A stretch of 64,000 nucleotides of DNA from Spinactinospora alkalitolerans (GCF_013408795.1 NZ_JACCCC010000001.1:4712001-4776000); one strand, 5' to 3'; positions 43,736 to 52,966 are shown, numbered from the stretch's first letter. A program made the numbers and translations. The notes: a model not told the origin generated them from the letters alone.

Positions 43736-44366
43736 GCGCCGCGGGCCCGCACCGCGCACGGCCGCCGCGGCCCTGCTGACCGGCGCCCTGCTGCTGGCGG
43801 GCGCGACGCCGGCCACGGCCGGCGGCGGCGAACCCGAGCAGCCGGAGCAGACCGTCGTCCCGGTGGAGGCGGGCCCGGTGGAGCGGGCCCCCATCCACAC
43901 CATCGACACCAGGACCGAAGAGTTCTCGACGCCGGTCGGCGACCTCACCTACGCCACCGAAAGCGAGGACGGCTCCCTCACCGACGCCGAGGACTCCGAG
44001 GAGCGCACCGTCACCCTCGCCGCCGACGTCCTGTTCGAGTTCGACGAGGCCGAGCTCAGCGGCGACGCCAGGGGCACCCTGGAGGAGGCCGCCGAGATCC
44101 TGCGCGCCGAGGCCAAGGGCAAGACCGTCAACATCGACGGCTACACCGACGCCAAGGGTGACGAGGACTACAACCTGGAGCTCTCGCGACAGCGCGCCGA
44201 AGCCGTCGAGGAGGAGCTGACCGGGCTCGTCGGCGACCTGGACGTCACCTTCGAGGTGGCCGGCCACGGCTCCGCCGACCCGGTGGAACCCAACGAGGTC
44301 GACGGCGAGGACAACCCAGAGGGCCGGGAGAAGAACCGGCGCGTGGAGATACGCTTCCCCAGGTGA
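43719..44366 (+). CDS. Secreted OmpA-family (peptidoglycan-binding) protein
   Basis: A 215-residue protein with a signal peptide (RTAAAALLTGALLLAGATPA) and a C-terminal OmpA-like domain: VLFEFDEAELSGDARGTLEE, then VNIDGYTDAKGDEDYNLELS and NRRVEIRF. The Asp and Arg that hold the DAP side chain of peptidoglycan are present. In this Gram-positive lineage it would bind the wall rather than an outer membrane. ATG 43719 lies inside the lipoprotein gene, with 17 nt overlap; GTG 43701 is an alternative. Confidence 0.85.
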   Translation: MSRSAERRGPAPRTAAAALLTGALLLAGATPATAGGGEPEQPEQTVVPVEAGPVERAPIHTIDTRTEEFSTPVGDLTYATESEDGSLTDAEDSEERTVTLAADVLFEFDEAELSGDARGTLEEAAEILRAEAKGKTVNIDGYTDAKGDEDYNLELSRQRAEAVEEELTGLVGDLDVTFEVAGHGSADPVEPNEVDGEDNPEGREKNRRVEIRFPR

Positions 44367-44429
44367 GGGCCGGGGCATGAGCCGAATGTACGGCACGTCA
44401 CACTCGAGCGTAAGATCACCGTGTGACAT

Positions 44430-44441
44430 TGTCGTACGACA
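44430..44441. promoter_or_regulatory. Operator palindrome upstream of the IclR regulator gene
   Basis: TGTCGTACGACA is a perfect 12-bp palindrome, downstream of a TAAGAT -10 candidate (44411) and 12 bp before the regulator start. ATTGTCGTACG recurs upstream of glpK, pointing to a shared regulator. Confidence 0.75.
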
Positions 44442-44453
44442 GATAGGTTGCGC

Positions 44454-45224
44454 ATGCCTGGCAGGATCCAGTCGATCGAACGCGCCGCCGCCATCCTGCG
44501 GGTCCTGGCCGGCGGCACCCGCGGGCTGAGCCTGGCGGAGATCTCCCGGTCACTGGAGTTGCCCAAGGGGACCACGCTGGGGATCCTGCGGACGCTCCAG
44601 CACGTCGGGTTCGTCGAGCAGGACGACGAGACCGGCCATTACCAACTGGGCGGCGGCGTGCTGCGCCTGGGCAGCCGCTACCTCGACGGCAACGAACTGC
44701 GCACCCGCGCCCTGAACTGGGCCGACGCCCTGGCGGGGCGCAGCAGGGAGAGCGTGCGCATCGGGACGCTGCACGAGCAGCAGGTCCTGGTCGTGCACCA
44801 CGTCTTCCGCCCCGATGACAGCCGGCAGATCCTCGAGGTCGGCTCGCTGCTGCCGCTGCACGCCACCGCCCTGGGCAAGGCCCTGCTCGCCTTCGATCCG
44901 CACGCCCTGCCCGAGTACGTGCGCGACCAGAGCGAGCTGCCCGGTTTCACCAAGCGCACCCTGACCGAGGTGGCCGATCTGGAGGCCGACCTCTCGCGGG
45001 CCCGGATCGGCGGGTGGGCCGCGGAGATCGAGGAACTGGTCGAGGGCGAGGTCTCGATCGCCGCGCCGATCCGGGACCGCCGCGGCACGGCCGTCGGCTC
45101 CATCGGGATCCGGGGCGCGATCGAGCGGCTCTGCGACGGCCGGAAACCGCACATGGAGCAGGTCTCCTACGTACGCGACGCCGCCCGCGCCATCTCCAGG
45201 GAACTCGGCGCCGGCCCCTGGTGA
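44454..45224 (+). CDS. IclR family regulator of glycerol metabolism (GylR-like)
   Basis: A 256-residue regulator. The N-terminal winged helix (RIQSIERAAAILRVLAGGTR, LAEISRSLELPKGTTLGILR) precedes the IclR effector domain (LPLHATALGKALLAF). It directly precedes glpK and glpF, the same arrangement as GylR with the Streptomyces glycerol operon, where glycerol-3-phosphate is the inducer. Matching operator sites at 44430 and 45288-45313 support autoregulation and control of glpK. ATG 44454 is preferred over TTG 44448. Confidence 0.9.
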   Translation: MPGRIQSIERAAAILRVLAGGTRGLSLAEISRSLELPKGTTLGILRTLQHVGFVEQDDETGHYQLGGGVLRLGSRYLDGNELRTRALNWADALAGRSRESVRIGTLHEQQVLVVHHVFRPDDSRQILEVGSLLPLHATALGKALLAFDPHALPEYVRDQSELPGFTKRTLTEVADLEADLSRARIGGWAAEIEELVEGEVSIAAPIRDRRGTAVGSIGIRGAIERLCDGRKPHMEQVSYVRDAARAISRELGAGPW

Positions 45225-45287
45225 GGGCCCGGCTCGCCGGAGCCCGCCAGGCTTGACACGAACCGGAGACGTGAATCACACTGCCCA

Positions 45288-45313
45288 GTAATCGTACTAC
45301 ATTGTCGTACGCC
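45288..45313 (+). promoter_or_regulatory. Operator-like repeats upstream of glpK
   Basis: TCGTAC occurs at 45292-45297 and again in ATTGTCGTACG at 45301-45311, the latter shared with the operator at 44430. TTGACA at 45253-45258 is a candidate -35 for glpK. Confidence 0.65.
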
Positions 45314-45391
45314 ATTCGAGATTGGTTCTGCCCGTGATGGCGTTCGGCGCAGCGTGTCCCACCCCACTTCTCCCCCGGAGGCGAGCATCGG

Positions 45392-46888
45392 ATGACCAAG
45401 CACTACATCGCCGCGATCGACCAGGGCACGACATCGAGCCGCTGCATCATCTTCGATCGCGACGGCCGGATCGTCTCCGTCGGCCAGCGCGAACACCAGC
45501 AGATCTTCCCCCGTCCGGGCTGGGTCGAACACGACGCGACCGAAATCTGGACCAACGTGGAGCAGGTGGTGCGCGACGCGCTGGAGAAGGGCGACGTCGC
45601 CCCCGACGACCTCGCGGCGGTCGGCATCACCAACCAGCGCGAGACCACGGTCGTGTGGGACCGCGAGACCGGTGAGCCGGTGCACAACGCGATCGTCTGG
45701 CAGGACACCCGCACCGACGGGATCATCCGCGACCTCGCCGGCGGGGTGGGCCAGGAGCGCTTCCGCGAACGCTGCGGCCTGCCGCTGGCCACCTACTTCT
45801 CCGGCCCGAAGCTGCGCTGGCTGCTCGACGAGGTGCCCGGGCTGCGGGAGCGGGCCGAGCGCGGCGAGGTGCTGTTCGGGACGATGGACACCTGGCTGAT
45901 CTGGAAGCTCACCGGCGAGCACGTCACCGACGTGACCAACGCCAGCCGCACCATGCTGATGAACCTGCGGACGCTGGAGTGGGACGCCTCCATCCTCGAC
46001 GCCATGGGCGTCCCCCCGGCGATGCTACCGGAGATCAGGTCGTCGGCGGAGGTCTACGGCGAGGCACGCGGATTCCTGGAGGGCGTCCCCGTCGCGTCGG
46101 CGCTCGGCGACCAGCACGCTGCGCTGTTCGGGCAGACCTGCTTCGACCCCGGCCAGGTCAAGGGCACCTACGGCACCGGGACCTTCCTGGTGCTCAACAC
46201 CGGGACCAAGCCCATCATGTCGACGAACGGGCTGCTCACCACGCTCGGCTACAAGATCGGCGACCAGCCGGCGGTCTACGCCCTGGAGGGCGCCATCGCG
46301 GTCACCGGCTCCCTCGTCCAGTGGCTGCGCGACAACCTCGGGCTGATCTCCAGCGCCCCCGAGATCGAGACGCTGGCCCGCACCGTCGACGACAACGGCG
46401 GGTGCTACGTCGTCCCGGCGTTCTCCGGCCTGTTCGCCCCGCACTGGCGCAGCGACGCGCGCGGCGTCATGGCCGGCCTGACCGGCTACGTCAACAAGGG
46501 CCACATCGCCAGGGCGGTCCTGGAGGCCACGGCCTGGCAGACCCGCGAGGTGGTGGACGCGATGAACACCGACTCGGGGATCCCGCTGACCACGCTGCGG
46601 GTGGACGGCGGCATGACGGCGGACAACCTGCTCATGCAGATCCTGGCCGACGTGCTCGACGTCGAGGTCGTGCGGCCGATGGTCGCCGAGACCACCTGCC
46701 TGGGCGCGGCCTACGCCGCCGGACTGGCGGTCGGCCACTGGCCCGACATGGAGACGCTGCGCGCCAACTGGCACAGGGCCGCGGAGTGGAGCCCGAAGAT
46801 GAGCGCCGACGTCCGCGACCGCGAGTACCACAACTGGCAGAAGGCGGTGCAGCGGACGCTCGGCTGGGTCGAGCACGACAGCGAGTGA
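45392..46888 (+). CDS. glpK: Glycerol kinase
   Basis: Phosphorylates glycerol to glycerol-3-phosphate, trapping it after GlpF entry. The 498-residue FGGY kinase begins [20 protein letters not shown] and has [30 protein letters not shown] and the C-terminal [11 protein letters not shown]. Length is standard. GGAGG is present before the ATG. Flanked by IclR regulator and glpF. Confidence 0.97.
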   Translation: MTKHYIAAIDQGTTSSRCIIFDRDGRIVSVGQREHQQIFPRPGWVEHDATEIWTNVEQVVRDALEKGDVAPDDLAAVGITNQRETTVVWDRETGEPVHNAIVWQDTRTDGIIRDLAGGVGQERFRERCGLPLATYFSGPKLRWLLDEVPGLRERAERGEVLFGTMDTWLIWKLTGEHVTDVTNASRTMLMNLRTLEWDASILDAMGVPPAMLPEIRSSAEVYGEARGFLEGVPVASALGDQHAALFGQTCFDPGQVKGTYGTGTFLVLNTGTKPIMSTNGLLTTLGYKIGDQPAVYALEGAIAVTGSLVQWLRDNLGLISSAPEIETLARTVDDNGGCYVVPAFSGLFAPHWRSDARGVMAGLTGYVNKGHIARAVLEATAWQTREVVDAMNTDSGIPLTTLRVDGGMTADNLLMQILADVLDVEVVRPMVAETTCLGAAYAAGLAVGHWPDMETLRANWHRAAEWSPKMSADVRDREYHNWQKAVQRTLGWVEHDSE

Positions 46889-46915
46889 CCGCACGCGGCC
46901 CGTGTCGGCCGCCCG

Positions 46916-46940
46916 GCCCGGCCGCTCGGCGCGGCCGGGC
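46916..46940 (+). terminator. Intercistronic hairpin between glpK and glpF
   Basis: GCCCGGCCGC (46916-46925) pairs with GCGGCCGGGC (46931-46940) around TCGGC. It may reduce read-through or stabilise the glpK mRNA. The 168-bp spacer holds no gene. Confidence 0.5.
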
Positions 46941-47056
46941 CCCGTACGAACCGCCGGCCCGCGCCGGCCGGATCCGGCGCCCCGCAGCGCCGGCCCATCC
47001 CCTTTTTCCCGGGGCCCGCCCCGGAGCGACTGCCCTTCCTGGCGGAGGTTCATCCC

Positions 47057-47806
47057 ATGCAATACCTTGCAGAGTTCATCGGCACCGCGATCCTGGTCCT
47101 GCTCGGCAACGGCGTCGTCGCCGGCGTGCTGCTGAACAGGTCGAAGGCGCAAAACGGCGGCTGGATCGTCATCACGTTCGGCTGGGGCCTGGCCGTGGCG
47201 ATGGCCGTCTACGTCGTCGGCCAGATCAGCGGGGCGCACATCAACCCGGCGGTGACTCTCGGCCTGGCCTCCATCGGCCAGTTCTCCTGGACGATGGTGC
47301 CGGGCTACGTCGCCGCCCAGATCGCCGGCGGCATCGCCGGTTCGACGCTGGTCTGGCTGCACTACCTGCCGCACTGGAGGGAGACCGAGGACGCCGAGGC
47401 CAAGCTCGCGGCGTTCAGCACCGCTCCGGCCGTGCGCAACATCCCGGCCAACTTCCTGGCCGAGGTCATCGGCACCTTCATGCTGCTCTTCGGCATCCTC
47501 GGCATCAACGGCAACGCCGGTCCGCTGGGCGAGGGCCGGGTGGACCTCTCCGCGCTGTTCGCCACGGGCCTGGCGCCCCTGCTGATCGGCCTGCTCGTGC
47601 TCGTGATCGGCCTGTCCCTGGGCGGCCCGACCGGGTACGCCATCAACCCGGCCCGCGACCTCGGTCCGCGCATCGCCCACGCCCTGCTGCCGATCGCCGG
47701 CAAGGGCGGCTCCGACTGGTCCTACGCCTGGGTCCCGGTCGTCGCGCCGGTGGTGGGCGGCGTGCTCGGCGCGGTGACCTACAGCCTCCTCGGCCTGCCG
47801 TTGTGA
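47057..47806 (+). CDS. glpF: Glycerol uptake facilitator (aquaglyceroporin)
   Basis: A 249-residue MIP channel. The two NPA half-helices are present: GAHINPAVTLG and GYAINPARDLGPR; the Asp after the second NPA and the following Arg are typical of glycerol facilitators. Six membrane segments plus re-entrant loops. GGAGG is about 10 nt upstream of ATG 47057. It lies downstream of glpK, so the two form the uptake and trapping pair. Confidence 0.95.
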   Translation: MQYLAEFIGTAILVLLGNGVVAGVLLNRSKAQNGGWIVITFGWGLAVAMAVYVVGQISGAHINPAVTLGLASIGQFSWTMVPGYVAAQIAGGIAGSTLVWLHYLPHWRETEDAEAKLAAFSTAPAVRNIPANFLAEVIGTFMLLFGILGINGNAGPLGEGRVDLSALFATGLAPLLIGLLVLVIGLSLGGPTGYAINPARDLGPRIAHALLPIAGKGGSDWSYAWVPVVAPVVGGVLGAVTYSLLGLPL

Positions 47807-47808
47807 CC

Positions 47809-47906
47809 ACTCGGCCCGCGCGGCCGAGTCCCCGGCAAGCCCCGGCCCTCCCCTCCCCGGTCGGGGCTTGCGCGCCCTCCCCGGCCGCGCTCCCGGCCGG
47901 GGAGGG
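47809..47906. terminator. Three consecutive hairpins between glpF and the glycerol dehydrogenase gene
   Basis: Hairpins at 47809-47829 (8-bp stem, ACTCGGCC), 47836-47870 (9-bp stem, CAAGCCCCG) and 47875-47906 (13-bp stem, CCCTCCCCGGCCG) follow each other without gaps larger than 6 bp. The genes are convergent, so this is a strong two-way terminator. Confidence 0.75.
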
Positions 47907-47932
47907 CGGCCGCCTCCGGACACCGCCGCGGT

Positions 47933-49090
47933 TCAGCGCCGCTCCGGCGCCTTGGGTTCGGGAAGCCCGCTGCCCGCACGGACGCTGCGGCCGAGGCGCT
48001 CCACCGCTTTGAGCGCGTCGAGGAGCTCGGCCTCGGTGACCGCGAACGGCAGGTTGTGGATGGTCTCCTCGGGTGCCATGGTCGCCCGCACCACCGTCTT
48101 CAGCACGTCGTCGCCGGCTTCGCCCAGCCCCGCCTCGGTCAGTGTCGTCGGCAGCCCGACCCGCGCGGTGAACTCGATGAACTCCCGGACCTCCGCCGTC
48201 GGCCGCCCCTCCAGGATCAGCTGGGTGATCGATCCGATGTTGACCTTCTGGCCGTGCGCCAGACCGTGCGTCTCCTCCACCGCGGTCAGACCGTCGTGCA
48301 CGGCGTGGGCCGCGGCCAGTCCCCCGGACTCGAACCCCAGTCCCGACAGCAGCGTGTTGGCCTCGACCACGGCCTCCACGGCCGGTGTCACCAGGGAACC
48401 GCGCACGGCCTCGATCGCGGGGAACGCGAACTCCCACAGGATGTCCCACGACAGCCGGGCCAGCGCCGTGCCGGCCCGGGTCGCGACGCCCCCCGCCATG
48501 TTCTCGGCGTTGGACTGCCCCACGGCGCGCGCCTCGATCCACGTGGCCAGCGCATCTCCGATGCCGGCGATGAGGAAGCCGACCGGGGCGTTGGCGACCA
48601 GCTGGGTATCGATCAGCACGAGGTCGGGATTGCGGGAGTAGAACCGGTAGGACTCGAACGCCCCTTCCTCGGTGTAGATGACCGACAACGCGGAGGTGGG
48701 CGCATCGGTCGATGCGACGGTGGGAGCGCTCACCCAGCGGATGCCCGCGTCGTCCCCCGCGGCTTTGGCGGTGTCGATGGCCGTCCCGCCGCCCAGCCCG
48801 ATGACGACGTCGGCCTCCTGATCGGAGATGACACCGGCCACGCGCCCGATCTCGCGCCGGGTCGGCAGTCCGCCGAACCTCTCAAAGGAGACCGGCAGCC
48901 CGGCCCGCTCGAACGACGACGTGATGGTGGGCTCGGTCAGCTCCCGGACCACGTCGTCGGCCAGGATCAACGGTGCGGAACCGATCGTGGCGACGCGGGG
49001 ACCCAATTCGGAGAGCGCCCCCCTGCCCTGGATGTAACGCGCGGGCGATATCAACGACCGCAGTGCCGAACCGGTTCCGGAGTCGGTCAT
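47933..49090 (-). CDS. gldA: Glycerol dehydrogenase
   Basis: A 385-residue iron/zinc-type alcohol dehydrogenase that oxidises glycerol to dihydroxyacetone with NAD. The coenzyme-binding GLGGGTAIDTAKAAGDDAGI and the metal-ligand stretches GIGDALATWIEARA, AAAHAVHDGLTAVEET and HGLAHGQKVNIGS are characteristic. It is convergent with glpF, giving a second glycerol route besides glpK. A dihydroxyacetone kinase is not seen nearby. Two TGATCA palindromes lie just upstream of its Shine-Dalgarno. Confidence 0.93.
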   Translation of the reverse strand: MTDSGTGSALRSLISPARYIQGRGALSELGPRVATIGSAPLILADDVVRELTEPTITSSFERAGLPVSFERFGGLPTRREIGRVAGVISDQEADVVIGLGGGTAIDTAKAAGDDAGIRWVSAPTVASTDAPTSALSVIYTEEGAFESYRFYSRNPDLVLIDTQLVANAPVGFLIAGIGDALATWIEARAVGQSNAENMAGGVATRAGTALARLSWDILWEFAFPAIEAVRGSLVTPAVEAVVEANTLLSGLGFESGGLAAAHAVHDGLTAVEETHGLAHGQKVNIGSITQLILEGRPTAEVREFIEFTARVGLPTTLTEAGLGEAGDDVLKTVVRATMAPEETIHNLPFAVTEAELLDALKAVERLGRSVRAGSGLPEPKAPERR

Positions 49091-49104
49091 GACCTGGCTC
49101 CTCT

Positions 49105-49128
49105 CTGATCAGGTGTTCTCCTTGATCA
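49105..49128. promoter_or_regulatory. Paired TGATCA palindromes upstream of gldA
   Basis: TGATCA at 49106-49111 and 49123-49128, both within CTGATCAG or TTGATCAG, with centres 17 bp apart, lie 15-40 bp before the gldA start, next to its AGAGAGGAG. Possible operator for an unknown regulator. Confidence 0.3.
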
Positions 49129-49226
49129 GCCACTGACCGCTCCCTACGCGGCCAAACCGGATCAGTCGGCACACCGCACGCGCCCTGCCTGCGCAGACGA
49201 AAGGAGTCCGGGACCCGGCCGGCGGG

Positions 49227-49538
49227 TCAGCCGGACTCTTCGACGAAGCAGCGGTGGGAGGACGCCACCATGGGAAGGTACTCGGGGTGGCGGCGGATGT
49301 ATCCCGCGATGAACGGGCAGGTCGGAACGGTCGTCCGGGCGCGGCCGCGCAGGTCGTCCAGGGCGGACCGGGCGAGCCGCCCGCCCACTCCCCTGCCCTC
49401 GTAGGCGGAGTCGACCTCGGTGTGCAGGAGCTCCACCAGGTCCCCTGAGGCGCGGTAGTCGATGAAGCCCGCCACCGATCCGTCCAGCAGGATCTCGTAG
49501 CGGGAGCCGTCCCTGTTGTCCCTGAACTCTGGTTCCAT
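49227..49538 (-). CDS. Small GNAT-like N-acetyltransferase
   Basis: A 103-residue one-domain acetyltransferase of the short GNAT (Gcn5-like, COG2388) type. CoA-binding motif: HTEVDSAYEGRGVGGRLARS, then CPFIAGYIRRHPEY. It starts MEPEFRDNRDGSRYEIL. Substrate unknown. It lies 38 bp after the dehydrogenase gene and may be co-transcribed. Confidence 0.85.
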   Translation of the reverse strand: MEPEFRDNRDGSRYEILLDGSVAGFIDYRASGDLVELLHTEVDSAYEGRGVGGRLARSALDDLRGRARTTVPTCPFIAGYIRRHPEYLPMVASSHRCFVEESG

Positions 49539-49576
49539 GCACGGGAGCGTAGCCGCGCCGAGTCCGGCGAAACCCC

Positions 49577-50485
49577 TCAGCCCGCGCCGGGGCGCACCCG
49601 GTTCCGCAGCGGTTCGCCCGCTGCCCAGCGTCGGAGCTGCTCGTCCACGAACCGCCGGGCGCGGGGATAGAACGCGGCCGAGCCTCCCGCGACGTGCGGA
49701 GTGAGGTACACGCCGGGCGCCTCCCACAGCGGGTGGTCGGCGGGCGGCGGCTCGGGGTCGGTCACGTCCAGGGCCGCGCGCACGCGGCCCTTCTCCGCGA
49801 TCAGCGCGGCGGTGTCGATGACCGGCCCGCGGCCCACGTTGACCACGAGCGCGTCGTCGCGCAGCAGCGCCAGCTCCTCGGCGCCGATCAGCCCCTCCGT
49901 CTCGGGGGTGTGCGGGGTCACGACCACGACGATGTCCGCGGCGCCCAGCAGTCGGTGCAACTCCTCGATGCCGTGGACGCCGGAGTCGGGCCGGGCCCGC
50001 CTGGCCAGCCGCACCACCTCGGTCTCGAACGGGCGCAGCCGCGCCTCGATCGCCGCGCCGATGCTGCCGTAGCCGACGATGAGGACCCTGGAGTCGGCCA
50101 GCGATCGGGTGAAGTGCGGCCGCCATACGTGCCGCCGCTGGTCGTCGGCCCACCGGGGCAGCTCCCGCTGGGCGGCCAGGGTCAGCGCGACCGCGTGCTC
50201 GGCGGTGCTCGCGTCGTGCAGGCCGCGCGCGTTGCACAGCTCGACGCCCTCGGGCAGCACGTCGAGCACGTGCTCGTAGCCCGCGGTCAGCAGTTGCACG
50301 GCGCGCAGCCGGGGCATGCGCTCCAGCAGTCCCACGGCCTGCCGACGGGCATAAGGCACGACGTAGAAGGTGACGTCGGAGAGGTCAGCCGGCGGTTCGG
50401 AGTCACCGTCGTAGACGTCCACGCGCAGCGCCGCGGCGGCGTTGTCCCTGTTCTGCTCCCACGGCACCAGCACCCGTCCGTCCAC
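49577..50485 (-). CDS. D-isomer-specific 2-hydroxyacid dehydrogenase family protein
   Basis: A 302-residue NAD(P)-dependent dehydrogenase. The Rossmann stretch is VLIVGYGSIGAAIEARLRPF; the catalytic Arg and acid lie in NVGRGPVIDTAAL and DVTDPEPPP, and His is in LTPHVAGGS. Substrate not predictable. Followed by the small GNAT gene on the same strand. Confidence 0.88.
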   Translation of the reverse strand: MDGRVLVPWEQNRDNAAAALRVDVYDGDSEPPADLSDVTFYVVPYARRQAVGLLERMPRLRAVQLLTAGYEHVLDVLPEGVELCNARGLHDASTAEHAVALTLAAQRELPRWADDQRRHVWRPHFTRSLADSRVLIVGYGSIGAAIEARLRPFETEVVRLARRARPDSGVHGIEELHRLLGAADIVVVVTPHTPETEGLIGAEELALLRDDALVVNVGRGPVIDTAALIAEKGRVRAALDVTDPEPPPADHPLWEAPGVYLTPHVAGGSAAFYPRARRFVDEQLRRWAAGEPLRNRVRPGAG

Positions 50486-50700
50486 GGATCCCCCCGCTTC
50501 CTCGCCTTCATGCTCGCTCCAGGGACGCTACCACCGTGGGAGACGGGCCACTCCCCGCCGCCGGGCAGGCGTAAGTGCGCGGAGACGGGGCATTGGCCAA
50601 CCGAGCCCGGACCGCCCGGCAGAATGGAACCGAACCGGCGCTTCGGGCCCTGCGCTCACGCCCTTCCCACTCGTACTCCCCGTGTCCCTGGAGGCCCAGC

Positions 50701-51588
50701 ATGCTCGTGATCAGCAACGCCAAGGCCGGCGGCAACGAGGAGGCACACCTCCGGGCCGCCACGGCGGAACTGGCCGTCGCGGGCGCCGAGGGGGTCGAGG
50801 TCGGCTACTCCGAAACCCCGGACGAAATGGACGAGCTGCTGGACCGCGGCCACGAGATCCTCATCGTGGCCGGCGGGGACGGAAGCCTGCACGCCCTGGC
50901 CAACGCCCTGTACCGCAGGGGCGAGCTCGCCGAGCGCACCGTGGGGCTGATCCCGCTCGGCACCGGCAACGACTTCGCACGCAGCCTGGGCATCCCGCTG
51001 CAGGCCGAGGCCGCGGCAAAGGCGTTCCTCACCGGCGGGACGCGCGCATTGGACCTGTTCGTCGACGACGCCGGCGAGGTGACGGTCAACGCCGTGCACC
51101 TGGGCACCGGCGCCGACTCCAGCCGCGAGGCCGCGCGGTGGAAAAGGTCGCTGGGCCCGGTGAGCTTCCCCGTCGGCGGGCTGATCGCGGGCTGGGCCGC
51201 GCAGGGGTACCGGATGCGGGTGGAGGCCGACGGCAGGACGGTGATCGGCCCGCAGCACAAGGTCCTCATGGTCGGCCTGGCCAACGGCCGCTTCATCGGC
51301 GGCGGCGCCGGCACCCTCGACCCCGACGCCCGGGTCGACAACGGCGTGATCAACCTGGTGATCTCGCGTTCCCGCGGCTTGTGGCGGCGCGTCGCCCACG
51401 GCGTGCGCCTGCACCGGGGCACCCACCCCATGGAGATCGACGTCCACCGGCACCGGGCGCAGAGCGTCTCGATCCGCAGCGAACCCGTGACGGCCAGCAA
51501 TGACGGCGAGATCACGGAGGGCGTCACCGGCCGCACCTGGCGGGTGCTGCCGGGCGCGTGGAACTTCGTGGTGCCCAAGCCGGACTGA
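50701..51588 (+). CDS. Diacylglycerol/lipid kinase family protein
   Basis: A 295-residue soluble lipid kinase of the DgkB/YegS type. The catalytic GGDGS motif is in IVAGGDGSLHALANALY and GLIPLGTGNDFARSLGIP follows. It begins MLVISNAKAGGNEE, with GGAGG 8 nt upstream. It phosphorylates diacylglycerol or a related lipid. Upstream in-frame starts have no support. Confidence 0.9.
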   Translation: MLVISNAKAGGNEEAHLRAATAELAVAGAEGVEVGYSETPDEMDELLDRGHEILIVAGGDGSLHALANALYRRGELAERTVGLIPLGTGNDFARSLGIPLQAEAAAKAFLTGGTRALDLFVDDAGEVTVNAVHLGTGADSSREAARWKRSLGPVSFPVGGLIAGWAAQGYRMRVEADGRTVIGPQHKVLMVGLANGRFIGGGAGTLDPDARVDNGVINLVISRSRGLWRRVAHGVRLHRGTHPMEIDVHRHRAQSVSIRSEPVTASNDGEITEGVTGRTWRVLPGAWNFVVPKPD

Positions 51589-51606
51589 GCCGGGAACGCG
51601 GGGGCG

Positions 51607-52419
51607 TCAGCGGCGCACGAGCTCGTAGCAGGCGATCGCGGCGGCCGCGGTGACGTTGAGGGAGTCGACGTCGCGGGCCGCCATGGGGATGCGCACGCGC
51701 GCGTCGGCCTGTTCCAGCCAGCGCGACGACAGGCCGTCGCCCTCGGTGCCCAGCAGCAGCGCGTGCCGAGCGTCCGGTGCGGCGTCGGCCAGCGCCTCGG
51801 CGAGCGGCACCGACCCCGGTGCGGGCGTCAGCGCGAGCAGCCGGAACCCCTGTCCGCGCAGGGCCTCCAGCCCGCCGTACCAGTCCCGCAGCCGGGTGTG
51901 GGCGAGCGTGAAGACCGCCCCCATGGAGACCTTGACGGCGCGGCGGTACAGCGGGTCGGCGCAGCGGGGCGCCAGCACGATCGCGTCGATGCCGAGCCCG
52001 GCGGCGCTGCGGAAGATCGCGCCCACGTTGGTGTGGTCGACGATGTCCTCCAGCACGACCACCCTGCGGGCGCCGCGCAGCACGTCTTCCAGGTCGGGCA
52101 GCGGCCTGCGGTGGAACGAGGCGAGCGCGCCGCGGTGCAGGTCGAAGCCGACCAGCCGTTCGGCGACGTCCTCGGCCACCACGTAGACCGGGGCGTCGAG
52201 GCGGTCCAGGACATCGGCCAGCGCGGCCCGCCGCCGCTCGGTCAGCAGCACCGACCGGGGCACGTAGCCGGCGCGCAGCGCCCGCCGGATGACCTTCTCC
52301 CCCTCGGCCATGAACAGCCCGTGCTCGGCCTCAAGGCTCTTGCGCAGGTTGACGTCGCGCAGCCGCACGTAGTCGGCCAGCCGCTCGTCACTGGCGTCGG
52401 GGACCTCGATGACGTTCAC
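51607..52419 (-). CDS. SpoU (TrmH) family RNA methyltransferase
   Basis: A 270-residue SPOUT methyltransferase acting on tRNA or 23S rRNA 2'-OH groups. An N-terminal RNA-binding domain (RLRDVNLRKSLEAEHGLFMA) is followed by the SpoU core: EDIVDHTNVGAIFRSAAGLG, LLLGTEGDGLSS and IPMAARDVDSLNVTAAAAIA. The target cannot be told from the sequence. It is convergent with the lipid kinase gene. Confidence 0.9.
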   Translation of the reverse strand: MNVIEVPDASDERLADYVRLRDVNLRKSLEAEHGLFMAEGEKVIRRALRAGYVPRSVLLTERRRAALADVLDRLDAPVYVVAEDVAERLVGFDLHRGALASFHRRPLPDLEDVLRGARRVVVLEDIVDHTNVGAIFRSAAGLGIDAIVLAPRCADPLYRRAVKVSMGAVFTLAHTRLRDWYGGLEALRGQGFRLLALTPAPGSVPLAEALADAAPDARHALLLGTEGDGLSSRWLEQADARVRIPMAARDVDSLNVTAAAAIACYELVRR

Positions 52420-52459
52420 GGCCCCATTGTCGTTGATCGCGGCGGGCCGCGCGGCGCGG

Positions 52460-52966
52460 CTATTCCAGCCGGTCGGTCAGCGGCTTGAGCCGCTGCCAGC
52501 GGGCCTCCTCGCAGGAGCCGGCCCGCGAGACCTCGGTCTCAACTTCGGCGCCGTTCCAGGTGCCGACGACGGTCGCCGTCTGCGGGCCGTAGGTCATGTC
52601 CGTGCAGATGGAGCCGGGCGAGACCTCCTCGAAGGGGGTCGGCTCCTCGTCCTCTTCGGCGCGCGCGGCCAGTTCGCCGCACGCGGCCGGGTCGGTGGCG
52701 GGGTCGCCGGTGCAGGCGAGGCTCTGCTCGTAGACCTCCTCGCCGTCGTCGACCCGGATCCGCAGGGACCCCACCGGCCCGGAGGGGATGTCGCTGAGCC
52801 CGCTCATGGTGTGCACTCCCTCGGCCGCGGACGGGGGTGTCGGCAGGGACACCAGGGAGGCGCCCACCACCGCGGTGTAGACGACCGCGCCGCCGAGGCA
52901 GAGCGTTCCGAGCACCGCGGTACCGATCGTGCCGGGGGAGGCCCGGCGGGAGTTCACCTTGGACAT
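52460..52966 (-). CDS. Exported subtilisin-inhibitor-like protein
   Basis: A 168-residue protein with an uncleaved-looking signal anchor (IGTAVLGTLCLGGAVVYTAV). The mature part has the Cys pattern of Streptomyces subtilisin inhibitor (SSI): SLACTGDPATD, AACGELAAR, then ICTDMTYGPQTATVVGTWNG and a last Cys in AGSCEEARW. In SSI the reactive bond lies just after the third Cys; the matching stretch here is CTDMTYGP. I have not aligned it formally. ATG 52966 is preferred over the 36-residue longer frame. Divergent from the first binding-protein/VWA gene, 238 bp away. Confidence 0.6.
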   Translation of the reverse strand: MSKVNSRRASPGTIGTAVLGTLCLGGAVVYTAVVGASLVSLPTPPSAAEGVHTMSGLSDIPSGPVGSLRIRVDDGEEVYEQSLACTGDPATDPAACGELAARAEEDEEPTPFEEVSPGSICTDMTYGPQTATVVGTWNGAEVETEVSRAGSCEEARWQRLKPLTDRLE

